From positions 593,001 to 657,000 of the forward strand of contig NZ_JAUOEO010000001.1 in assembly GCF_030540825.1 (NCBI RefSeq): DNA of 64,000 nucleotides, in the 5' to 3' direction. A program made the translations under genes and the position numbers. The notes below the pieces were generated by a model. It searched no databases. It was not told the origin of the DNA and worked only from the letters and a program-made list of their open reading frames with translations. This document shows positions 10,033-17,345 of this stretch, piece after piece (within the stretch, counting starts at the first letter, position 1; each line of letters starts with the position of its first letter). Source of the stretch: Flavivirga spongiicola (GTDB lineage Bacteria; Bacteroidota; Bacteroidia; Flavobacteriales; Flavobacteriaceae).

Positions 10033-10182
10033 ATGGAATTTTTAAAAGATTTATGGCTCTTTATGAAGGAGCGAAAAAAATTCTGGTTGGCTCCTATAAT
10101 TATAGTGCTTTTATTTCTTGGAATACTAATAATATTTGGTGGCAGTAGTGCTGTTGCTCCATTTGTTTATTCTCTATTTTAA
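10033..10182 (+). CDS. DUF5989 small membrane protein (49 aa)
   Basis: A 49-residue ORF encodes an amphipathic N-terminus (MEFLKDLWLFMKERKKFW), one hydrophobic helix (IIIVLLFLGILIIF, about residues 22-35) and a short GGSSAVAPFVYSLF tail. The charged start, the KKFWLAP turn and the APFVYSLF ending match what I know of DUF5989 proteins, found almost only beside NodU-type carbamoyltransferases. The function is unknown; membrane recruitment of the carbamoyltransferase is a reasonable guess. It begins 41 nt after the carbamoyltransferase stop and ends 10 nt before the SxtJ-like gene, consistent with one transcript. Confidence 0.85.
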   Translation: MEFLKDLWLFMKERKKFWLAPIIIVLLFLGILIIFGGSSAVAPFVYSLF

Positions 10183-10192
10183 AAAAGGAAAT

Positions 10193-10561
10193 ATGAAAAA
10201 GTACACACCAGAACCTTTTAGAACTATACTTATTATAACGATAGGCTTCCTAATCGTGCATTTAATCACCAAATTAGCATGGATTCTTTTTGTAGCTTTA
10301 ACTATAGGATTTCTAGGAGCTATATCTAAAACTCTGGCAAAAAAGATAGACTATTTATGGATTAAACTTACCTGGGTTTTGAGTATGATTGTTCCAAACA
10401 TTTTATTGACAATTATTTTCTATATGCTATTATTCCCAATTGCTTTATTATCAAGATTTTTTGGCAATAGTGATCCTTTAAAGTTAAAAAACAATCATTC
10501 TAGCTTATTTATCGATGTTAATAAGAAATTTGATAAATCTTCATTTAAAAAAACCTGGTAA
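10193..10561 (+). CDS. SxtJ family membrane protein
   Basis: 122 aa. The ATG at 10193 is chosen because it follows an AAAAGGA ribosome-binding stretch and clears the upstream DUF5989 gene; an upstream in-frame extension would overlap that gene. Two or three hydrophobic segments (TILIITIGFLIVHLI, ILFVALTIGFLGAI, ILLTIIFYMLLFPIALL) are followed by a short soluble tail with LKLKNNHSSLFID. Family members follow carbamoyltransferases, as in the saxitoxin cluster (SxtI, SxtJ). The role is not established. It closes the plus-strand operon, since the next gene is on the opposite strand. Confidence 0.78.
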   Translation: MKKYTPEPFRTILIITIGFLIVHLITKLAWILFVALTIGFLGAISKTLAKKIDYLWIKLTWVLSMIVPNILLTIIFYMLLFPIALLSRFFGNSDPLKLKNNHSSLFIDVNKKFDKSSFKKTW

Positions 10562-10584
10562 AAATTTAAAACAACTCGTTTTTT

Positions 10585-11718
10585 CTATTCTATAAGATGT
10601 TTATCCTTTAAATATTTTAATAATAAATGTGAAACGACATGATTACCCTCAACAGTCCAATGTTGCTCTAAAGGGTTATAGAGTTTTTTCCCTTTCCTTG
10701 TTTCAGAAAGCAATTCTGGTAGTAAATCAATCATATACCAATTATTTTTTTTTGCAAACGCCATCAATTTATCGTTTGGTAATGTTCTTATATATGTTAC
10801 TTTGCTTCCATCAGCATTCTCCATAACAGAAGACCATAGTTCATCTTCGACCTGAACAATCGAAGGTGCTATAGCAAAAACTATTGGAACTCTTTTTTCT
10901 TTAATAAAATTAGATATATTAAATAACATGCGTTCCATAGTCTTATACATGACTTCTGTTTCTGTGGAGGGTTCAGAGCGACATAAATACAATTCTGGTG
11001 GTGTATAAGAATAAGCTTTAGATTCATCTTTCTTAAAAAACCTATCTCGTATTGTATATATTCTTGTTCTAATGAAATGATATATATGTAATTTATGATA
11101 AAATCTATCTGAAGGCTTTGATATTATTTCTTTAATTGGAGGAGGTACAGGTTGTAATTTAACCTCCTGATTTTCTTCATTCCATAAAGCCAATGGTCGA
11201 GTATATATTGAATTTGAAGAAGGCCAATTAGTATCTTTAACATTATCTGTAAAATCATTCCGAATATAGATAACCGAAATTATAAGATCTGGATTGATTA
11301 CGTTAAACCATTTTTGTAATTGTAGATATTCCTGAACTTGCCCATAACCATTAACCCCAAAATTTAATACTGATGTATTCACTAAATTCTGTTCCATGAT
11401 TTCTGTAAAAACATCATCATCTTTAACGGATATATTGCTAACAAAAGAATCTCCTAACACCAAAATTTTTTCGCCTCGGTCGTCAGATAATGGATTATCT
11501 CGAAAACCCATACTATTTATTTTGATAGAATGGTGTGCTTCTCCTGGATAAACTATAGTTCCTTTTTTATTTGGTATAAATTTCCAACCTAAAACCTCAT
11601 CATGCTCATACATATTATCATGTTGAGTTATTTGAGGATAAAAAAAACGGAAACAAATTTCTACTACTAAAAAAATAAAAACACTAAATACTATTAATAA
11701 AAGTATATTTTTTTTCAT
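10585..11718 (-). CDS. Membrane-anchored SGNH/GDSL-family hydrolase
   Basis: 377 aa. One N-terminal hydrophobic helix (residues 4-20) acts as signal anchor, so the domain faces the periplasm. The block I motif is VLGDSFVSN (nucleophile S91). NDFTDN resembles the Asn-containing block, and EQHWTVEGNH near residue 351 supplies the C-terminal catalytic His region. Related proteins are O-acetylesterases or AlgJ/AlgX-like acetyl transferases of polysaccharides. The gene runs against the glycan operon and tail-to-tail with the SxtJ-like gene (23 nt apart). It probably trims or adds acyl groups on the glycan; no MBOAT partner is visible here. Confidence 0.75.
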   Translation of the reverse strand: MKKNILLLIVFSVFIFLVVEICFRFFYPQITQHDNMYEHDEVLGWKFIPNKKGTIVYPGEAHHSIKINSMGFRDNPLSDDRGEKILVLGDSFVSNISVKDDDVFTEIMEQNLVNTSVLNFGVNGYGQVQEYLQLQKWFNVINPDLIISVIYIRNDFTDNVKDTNWPSSNSIYTRPLALWNEENQEVKLQPVPPPIKEIISKPSDRFYHKLHIYHFIRTRIYTIRDRFFKKDESKAYSYTPPELYLCRSEPSTETEVMYKTMERMLFNISNFIKEKRVPIVFAIAPSIVQVEDELWSSVMENADGSKVTYIRTLPNDKLMAFAKKNNWYMIDLLPELLSETRKGKKLYNPLEQHWTVEGNHVVSHLLLKYLKDKHLIE

Positions 11719-11767
11719 ATTCTAAAGACAGATTATCATTGTTACTTCGCATATCTCTATAGGAGTA

Positions 11768-12154
11768 TTAATAAATACCTCTTAAAATTATCTTTACCAA
11801 TATGTTCCTTAGTTTTTTCCTATCATTATTATATGGTGAAATAAAAGCTACTAAAACTATAATACCCGCATCTAAGAAGAGTTTAGCTATTTCTTAACCC
11901 TTCTGATGTTTTCGGATCTATCCTTTTTTTGTAAATGATAAATCAGTATTAACTCTACTCCTAATAGCATCTCCATCTAATATGTAGGTAAGAAAACCTG
12001 AATCTAATAGCCTTTTTTCTAAAGCATTTGCCAATGTAGACTTACCAGAACCAGATAAACCAGTAAACCAAATTACACATGAGTTTTGATTTTTTAGATT
12101 CACTTTGGTCAATCGAGTATCATAATAGTCTTCTTTGTTTATACTATTAGTCAT
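11768..12154 (-). pseudogene. cysC: Degraded adenylylsulfate (APS) kinase, cysC remnant
   Basis: The intact start reads through the P-loop [12 protein letters not shown] and the DGDAIRSRV motif of APS kinase, then stops after 78 codons (family length is about 200). Homology continues past the stop. A single-base expansion of the A-run (T-run at 11924-11930 on plus) shifts the frame into [10 protein letters not shown] one-base loss near 11891 then restores the original frame, giving KLFLDAGIIVLVAFISPY, and a stop at 11768 follows with the C-terminal third missing. The enzyme would make PAPS from APS. It sits divergent to a sulfotransferase, its natural consumer, which looks intact. Sequencing error could explain one frameshift but not the missing end. 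Confidence 0.85.
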
Positions 12155-12261
12155 TAACTTTTCTTTTCAAAATGTATACCCATTTTAGAAAATATCAATA
12201 TCAACTAAATATAATAGATTATTCAGAAATATTGTAACCCAAACTGCTTAATCTTAATTTG

Positions 12262-12269
12262 TATATTTG
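12262..12269 (+). promoter_or_regulatory. Candidate -7 element for the sulfotransferase
   Basis: TATATTTG matches the Bacteroidota TAnnTTTG element and lies 24 nt before the chosen ATG. No TTG lies at the usual distance upstream, so only the -7 half is supported. Confidence 0.4.
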
Positions 12270-12293
12270 ATTTACAAAAATCAAATAACAAAG

Positions 12294-13070
12294 ATGTCTA
12301 TAAAAAATGTAATTGTTGTTGGGTTTCCAAAAAGTGGTACGACATGGGCTAGTAGATTGATAGCTGAATTAATACAATGCCCTTTACGTGGTGATTGGGG
12401 TTATAAGGACATTGACTGTCCATATAAGGAGGGGTTAGAAAGAGATTCTCAATTTCAATGTTATAAATCTCATCATACATATGACGAGATTAACACAGTA
12501 TCCCCTTTAACGATTTATAAAATCATTTATATTATAAGAGACCCTCGTGATATAGTGCTCTCTGGAATTAATTATTTTAGCTTTTCAATACCTCAGCTTG
12601 CTTTTCTCAAGAATAAGAAAACTCAAACAATTGAACGGTTTACAAGAAAAATAATTAATAGATTTTTGCCAAAAAAAGAAAAAAAAAAGCAGATGATTAA
12701 TACTGTTTTACAAGGAGATGAAAGTATAAATTATTGGTTTAAAGTTTCTTGGGAAAAACATCATAAAAACTATTTAAGCAAAGATATTCTTTTTGTTAGA
12801 TATGAAGATTTATTAGACTTTGGAGAAACAGAATGTACCAAAATAATGAGCTACTTAGATATAGAGACTACTCAAGAGCACATATATAATAGTATTAAAA
12901 AACAATCATTTAAAAAACGAAAACAAGAAATACTAAATCAACGTAATCATCCACTTAAAAAACTAATTAGAAAAGGTTCTTATGGATATTGGAAAGAAGA
13001 ATTTACAAAAGATGAAACATATTTATTTAAAAAAAATATTAAAGATTCCAACCATTTTTATGAATTCTAA
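12294..13070 (+). CDS. Sulfotransferase family protein
   Basis: 258 aa from the ATG at 12294, chosen over an upstream TTG at 12267 because the latter overlaps a TATATTTG promoter element and adds no conserved residues. The PAPS 5'-phosphosulfate loop is GFPKSGTTW (residues 9-17), and the 3'-phosphate strand is YIIRDPRDIVLSG (around 80-92). A C-terminal region with RKGSYGYWKEEF corresponds to the usual RKG-x-x-GDW closing motif. It should transfer sulfate from PAPS to a hydroxyl, plausibly on the cluster's glycan. The adjacent PAPS-forming APS kinase is broken, so PAPS must come from elsewhere or the enzyme is idle. Confidence 0.85.
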   Translation: MSIKNVIVVGFPKSGTTWASRLIAELIQCPLRGDWGYKDIDCPYKEGLERDSQFQCYKSHHTYDEINTVSPLTIYKIIYIIRDPRDIVLSGINYFSFSIPQLAFLKNKKTQTIERFTRKIINRFLPKKEKKKQMINTVLQGDESINYWFKVSWEKHHKNYLSKDILFVRYEDLLDFGETECTKIMSYLDIETTQEHIYNSIKKQSFKKRKQEILNQRNHPLKKLIRKGSYGYWKEEFTKDETYLFKKNIKDSNHFYEF

Positions 13071-13227
13071 AAATATTATTCTAATCATTAAGTTTTTGAA
13101 TAAAAAAACACTGTTTATAATTTTAACTTAAACTAAAAGCCTAAATTTATCATAAAAAGTTTAAAACTTCTCGGGCTAATTACGAAATTAATCAAGCAAA
13201 TTGTTTTTCTAAACAAAATATTTCATT

Positions 13228-14304
13228 ATGGTTAATTATTTAGAACAAATCAATAAGCTAATGCTTCCAGGTAATTATCTGTTTCCTCCAAAATGGATAG
13301 TACTGGGTGTAAATAATGTATGCAACCTACATTGCAAAATGTGTGATGTAGGCACAAAAAATTTAGAAAGCAATTTTGCTCAAAATTTAGTAGGTACACA
13401 CCCTATTAATATGCCCAAAGAGCTCATTGAAAGAATTATTGATCAAGTGGCATTATTTTATCCTAAAACAAAATTAGGCTATGGTTTTACTGAGCCATTG
13501 GTATATCCTTTATTAATAGAATCTCTTAGATATGCTAATACTAAAAATTTATTTACTTCAATTACAACAAATGCCTTAACTCTTAAATATAAGGCAAAAG
13601 AGCTTGTCGATACTAATTTAAATGAGCTATACATATCACTTGATGGTCCTCAAGATATACACAACGAAATACGGGGTCATAAAAAATCTTTTCAAAAAGC
13701 TATTGAAGGTATTGAAGAATTATTAAAATACGGAAAACCTCCAACTATTTCTGTTTTTTGTGTTATTACAGAGTGGAATATTGGTTACTTAAATGAGTTC
13801 GCTAACTTTTTTAAAGAATACCCATTGAAACAATTAGGTTTTATGCACACCAACTTTACTCCTCCTGAAATAGCGAGTTTGCATAATCAAAAATGGAAAG
13901 ATTCATACCCAGCAACCGACTCTAATGTTGATGAAATTAATATAGATAATATGGATTTAGAGCTGCTGTGGGATGAAATAAATGATATTAAATCCAGCTC
14001 TTTTAATTTTCCTATTAATTTTTCTCCAAGCATAAATTCAAAAGAACAATTGTTAACTTTTTATAAAAACCCTGAAAAACAAATAGGAAAAAAATGTAAT
14101 GATATTTTCAATAATATTATGATAAAATCTGATGGTAGTGTTATTCCTGCTCATGGCAGGTGTTATAATTTAGATATTGGAAATATTTACGACAAAAACA
14201 TAAAAGATATATGGCATTCTTCTATTTTAAGCAAATTTAGAACTGATTTGCAGAAAGCTGGAGGGTTATTCCCAGCTTGTAGCAGATGCTGTAGTATCGC
14301 ATAA
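13228..14304 (+). CDS. Radical SAM/SPASM domain protein
   Basis: 358 aa. The radical SAM motif is CNLHCKMC (C32, C36, C39), followed by a TKLGYGFTEPL segment in place of the usual GGEP loop and the SLDGP strand. A C-terminal SPASM-like region holds CND at about residue 291, then CYN, CSRCC near the end and the DIGNIYDKNIKDIW phrase seen before the last cluster ligands. SPASM proteins mature peptides or oxidise alcohols and sugars. No precursor peptide is visible nearby, so action on a sugar or lipid is more likely. It lies 5 nt before a second radical SAM gene. Confidence 0.85.
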   Translation: MVNYLEQINKLMLPGNYLFPPKWIVLGVNNVCNLHCKMCDVGTKNLESNFAQNLVGTHPINMPKELIERIIDQVALFYPKTKLGYGFTEPLVYPLLIESLRYANTKNLFTSITTNALTLKYKAKELVDTNLNELYISLDGPQDIHNEIRGHKKSFQKAIEGIEELLKYGKPPTISVFCVITEWNIGYLNEFANFFKEYPLKQLGFMHTNFTPPEIASLHNQKWKDSYPATDSNVDEINIDNMDLELLWDEINDIKSSSFNFPINFSPSINSKEQLLTFYKNPEKQIGKKCNDIFNNIMIKSDGSVIPAHGRCYNLDIGNIYDKNIKDIWHSSILSKFRTDLQKAGGLFPACSRCCSIA

Positions 14305-14309
14305 TCACT

Positions 14310-15830
14310 ATGAAAAATAAAATTATAATTTTCAATCCAAGAAGTGCAAATGCAAAACACCGCATTCCAAATTCCATTTTACAAATCGGTGCTTCTATAC
14401 ATGGAAAGTATGACTACGTTTTTGTAGATGGTAATTTAGAACGTGATCCCCTAAAAAAAATTAAAAATTATTTTGATTCAGGAGAATTCAAATATTTTTG
14501 TTCTACGGTTATGCCTGGACCACAATTAAAACAGGCTATACCGTTTACTAAAAAAATAAAAGAATTATTTCCAGAATGTATTACTATTTGGGGAGGCTAT
14601 TTTGCTTCCAATCAATTTAAAGTTTGCATAGAAGCTAACTTTGTAGATTATATTGTGAATGGCCCTGGAGATGTAGCCTTTCCATCTCTTTTAGAAGCAT
14701 TAGAAAGTGACAATTTTAATACCATAAAAAATATAAAAAACGTTATTTATTTAGATAATGATAACCATATAATTCAAACTCCAAAGGAGAAGTTACTTGA
14801 CCAAGACACCTTAGCACCTCTTCCTTATCTTCACCTTAACAAATTCTACGACCTTAAGCATTATTTGAGTAAAACCTTTCTTGGTACAAAAACATTTTCT
14901 TATCATTCCAGTTTAGGCTGCCCATTTACCTGTTCATTTTGTGCCGTTGTGCCAATCTATAATGGTAGATGGAAAGCTAAATCTGCACAAACCGTATATA
15001 ATGATGTCAAATATTTTAAAGATAAATATGGTATAAATGCCATAGAATTTCATGACAACAATTTCTTCACCTCTAAAAAACGTGTCATTGAATTTTCCAA
15101 CCTAGTCATGAATGACAATATTATATGGTGGGGAGAAGGAAGAATAGATACTATTAATAAATATAGTGATGATGATCTTATAACCATGAAAAAAGCAGGT
15201 TGCAAAATGATATTTTTAGGGGCAGAAACGGGCAATGATGAAATCTTAAAACAAATGAACAAAGGTGGAACGCAAACTGGTCAAAGTATTAAAGACTTTG
15301 CTAAACGTTTAGCTCCTATTGGAATAATCCCCGAATTTTCATTCGTTTTAGGAATGCCTGCTGATTCGCCAAAGCAAGTTATGGACCAAATTAATTGGGA
15401 TATTGAGTTTATTAAAGAAATAAAAAAAATCAATCCGAATTCAGAAATAATAATCTATCTCTATAGCCCTGTTGCCACAGAAGGTTCAGAATTATATGAA
15501 CAAATTCAAAGTGCTGGGTTTAACTTTCCTAAAAAATTAGAAGACTGGCTCAATCCTGAATGGGAGAAATTCGACCTTCGTAAAAACCCTTTAACACCAT
15601 GGTTAACACCAGAAATGGTTGATAAAATAAAAAATTTTGAAACCGTTCTTAACGGGTATTACCCCACTGCCTCAGATTTTAGAATAAAAGGTTATAAAAA
15701 ACGCTTATTAAAATTAGTTTCTGGGTATCGATTTAAATATGGTTGGTATAAATTTCCATATGAAATAAAAGTTTTACATAAAATATGGAAATACCGCCAA
15801 CCAGAAATTCAGGGCTTTTATTCAGAATAA
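14310..15830 (+). CDS. B12-binding-type radical SAM protein (BchE-like)
   Basis: 506 aa. The N-terminal half carries the Rossmann-like cobalamin-binding layout (IWGGYFAS near residue 93, IVNGPGDVAF near 115). The radical SAM motif is CPFTCSFC (C204, C208, C211) in the SSLGCPFTC context typical of BchE/HpnP-like enzymes. Later elements are FHDNNFF and LGAETGNDEIL. The C-terminal ~130 residues contain a tryptophan-rich DUF4070-like tail (DWLNPEWEKF). Possible reactions are C-methylation or ring formation on a lipid or isoprenoid. The stop overlaps the following methyltransferase start (TAATG). Confidence 0.87.
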   Translation: MKNKIIIFNPRSANAKHRIPNSILQIGASIHGKYDYVFVDGNLERDPLKKIKNYFDSGEFKYFCSTVMPGPQLKQAIPFTKKIKELFPECITIWGGYFASNQFKVCIEANFVDYIVNGPGDVAFPSLLEALESDNFNTIKNIKNVIYLDNDNHIIQTPKEKLLDQDTLAPLPYLHLNKFYDLKHYLSKTFLGTKTFSYHSSLGCPFTCSFCAVVPIYNGRWKAKSAQTVYNDVKYFKDKYGINAIEFHDNNFFTSKKRVIEFSNLVMNDNIIWWGEGRIDTINKYSDDDLITMKKAGCKMIFLGAETGNDEILKQMNKGGTQTGQSIKDFAKRLAPIGIIPEFSFVLGMPADSPKQVMDQINWDIEFIKEIKKINPNSEIIIYLYSPVATEGSELYEQIQSAGFNFPKKLEDWLNPEWEKFDLRKNPLTPWLTPEMVDKIKNFETVLNGYYPTASDFRIKGYKKRLLKLVSGYRFKYGWYKFPYEIKVLHKIWKYRQPEIQGFYSE

Positions 15831-16501
15831 TGATATCTTTAAGAAATCTAATAAAACGAATTACAAACCCTTTATTAAAAACTGGTTTAAGGTTCTATTA
15901 TCGTAAACCCAGAAAATATAATTACGACGGGATTAGCGTCATGGTTCACCCTGATGTTTTCCCACCTCATTTAACTTTTAGTACAAAAATTTTACTAGAT
16001 TATATATCTAATATAGACTTAAAAGGAAAAAGTATACTAGAATTAGGTTGTGGAAGTGGCATTATATCCTTACTTGCAAGCAAAAAAGGTGGCAACGTAA
16101 TTGCAACTGATATTAACAAAACAGCCCTAGAATATCTTCAAAAAGCTTCAATTGAAAACAATTTAACTGTAAACTGTATTTATTCTAACCTTTTTGACAA
16201 CCTAAATTCATACACCTTTGATTATATAATTATTAATCCTCCTTACTATCCAAAACACCCAAAATCTATCGAGGAACAAGCTTGGTTCTGTGGGACAGAT
16301 TTCAATTACTTTAAGAATTTATTTAAGCAATTATCTAATCGATTAAACGATAAAAATATTTTAATGATTTTGTCTATTGATTGCGATTTAAAAAGTATTA
16401 AAAATATAGCAAAAAGAAATAATTTAAAACTAACATCTATTTTTGAAAAGAAAATTTTTGGTGAACATAACTTTATTTTTAAAATTACACCAATCATATA
16501 A
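15830..16501 (+). CDS. Class I methyltransferase with NPPYY motif
   Basis: 223 aa from the ATG at 15830, chosen because it overlaps the preceding stop as TAATG; an upstream in-frame extension would lie inside the radical SAM gene. Motif I is ILELGCGSGIISLLA, followed by the ATDIN acidic loop. Motif IV is INPPYYP, the signature of methyltransferases acting on planar nitrogens (HemK/PrmC and N6-adenine types). Given the setting it more likely modifies a pathway intermediate than DNA or a release factor, but this is an inference. It ends the plus-strand cluster. Confidence 0.8.
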   Translation: MISLRNLIKRITNPLLKTGLRFYYRKPRKYNYDGISVMVHPDVFPPHLTFSTKILLDYISNIDLKGKSILELGCGSGIISLLASKKGGNVIATDINKTALEYLQKASIENNLTVNCIYSNLFDNLNSYTFDYIIINPPYYPKHPKSIEEQAWFCGTDFNYFKNLFKQLSNRLNDKNILMILSIDCDLKSIKNIAKRNNLKLTSIFEKKIFGEHNFIFKITPII

Positions 16502-16731
16502 AATACTAAAAGGGTACTCCCTCTAAGTTGTTAAATAATTTTAGTAAAAATGTTTATCCTTTTTCTATTATTTTTTTACTAAAAATTTTAATTCTTTGAT
16601 TTCTTCTGATTGCTTTTTCAATTCCAAACCTTGTTTTATTATTAATTTTATTTTGTTCAATAAACCTTTAACAAGAAATGATAATTGTGATACAAAAAGC
16701 CATACTTAAACCAAACGCCTATTGTAAATCG

Positions 16732-16739
16732 TATATTTG
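16732..16739 (+). promoter_or_regulatory. Candidate -7 element for the cytochrome lipoprotein
   Basis: TATATTTG matches TAnnTTTG, 40 nt before the ATG at 16780. The intervening 5' leader supports the downstream start. No TTG at a 19-nt spacing was found. Confidence 0.45.
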
Positions 16740-16779
16740 TTTAAAAAGGATATTATATAATTTTAAATCCCAAAATGCT

Positions 16780-17124
16780 ATGAACCTTAAAAACTTTATT
16801 TATTTATGTACTGTTGTATTAGTATTTAATTGCTCTAACGGGAGTGACGATACAGTATCTCAACCAGATCCAAATGCAAAAATCACTTACAATGCGAATG
16901 TAAAAAGCATTATAGCCAGTAATTGCTTACAATGTCATGGAAATCCAACAGCAAATGGCGCTCCTTTTTCTTTAGTGACTTATACGCAAGTAAAGAGTAA
17001 AATAGATGACATATTACCCCGGATTAACAGTGCTTCTAGCCCTATGCCTCCTACAGGACAAATGTTATTTAAAAATATAGAGCTTATTCAAAAATGGAAA
17101 GACGATGGTCTTTTAGAAAATTAA
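16780..17124 (+). CDS. Small c-type cytochrome lipoprotein
   Basis: 114 aa from the ATG at 16780, which gives a clean lipoprotein signal (FIYLCTVVLVFNC, lipidated C18); an upstream in-frame start at 16678 would add 34 unrelated residues and overlap the promoter element. The heme motif is CLQCH (C49-H53) in the NCLQCHGNP context, and SPMPPTGQ near residue 89 supplies a candidate axial Met. The length is that of a minimal cytochrome c domain. It should carry electrons in the periplasm or at the outer membrane. It stands alone, and its partner oxidoreductase is not visible. Confidence 0.8.
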   Translation: MNLKNFIYLCTVVLVFNCSNGSDDTVSQPDPNAKITYNANVKSIIASNCLQCHGNPTANGAPFSLVTYTQVKSKIDDILPRINSASSPMPPTGQMLFKNIELIQKWKDDGLLEN

Positions 17125-17234
17125 TTTTATGTGCATTTTCTACTAATACCAATTGAAAAAAAAGAAGATGTCCAAAAAGTCTTTAGACATCCGTTCGAGT
17201 ACGATCGCTAATTATTTAACATCATAATTTTTAA

Positions 17235-17285
17235 GACATCTCGACTTTGAGCCTGTCTTGAACGAAGTTGAAAGGCTCGATGGGA
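17235..17285. repeat. Imperfect palindromic intergenic repeat
   Basis: GAGCCT at 17249 and AGGCTC at 17273 are inverted around an imperfect CTTGAAC/GTTGAAAG core, more GC-rich than its surroundings. It lies between convergent genes. The sequence resembles short dispersed palindromes common between genes in this family of bacteria, although no second copy is in the window. Confidence 0.4.
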
Positions 17286-17345
17286 CAACTTTTAGTTTCA
17301 AATATTTTTATATACCTTCTATTAATATTGAAACTACTTGAATTT

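Noticed and set aside
16539..16584. AT-only inverted repeat TTTTAGTAAAAA/TTTTTACTAAAA after the NPPYY methyltransferase
   Set aside because: The 22-nt loop and all-AT stem make a stable terminator doubtful; such matches are expected in DNA of this composition.
16556..16690. Minus-strand open stretch encoding a coiled-coil-like end (ELKKQSEEIKELKFLVKK)
   Set aside because: It has no good start codon, is only about 45 codons and lies in very AT-rich DNA; it may be a remnant of a tail-fibre-like protein end but cannot be supported as a gene.
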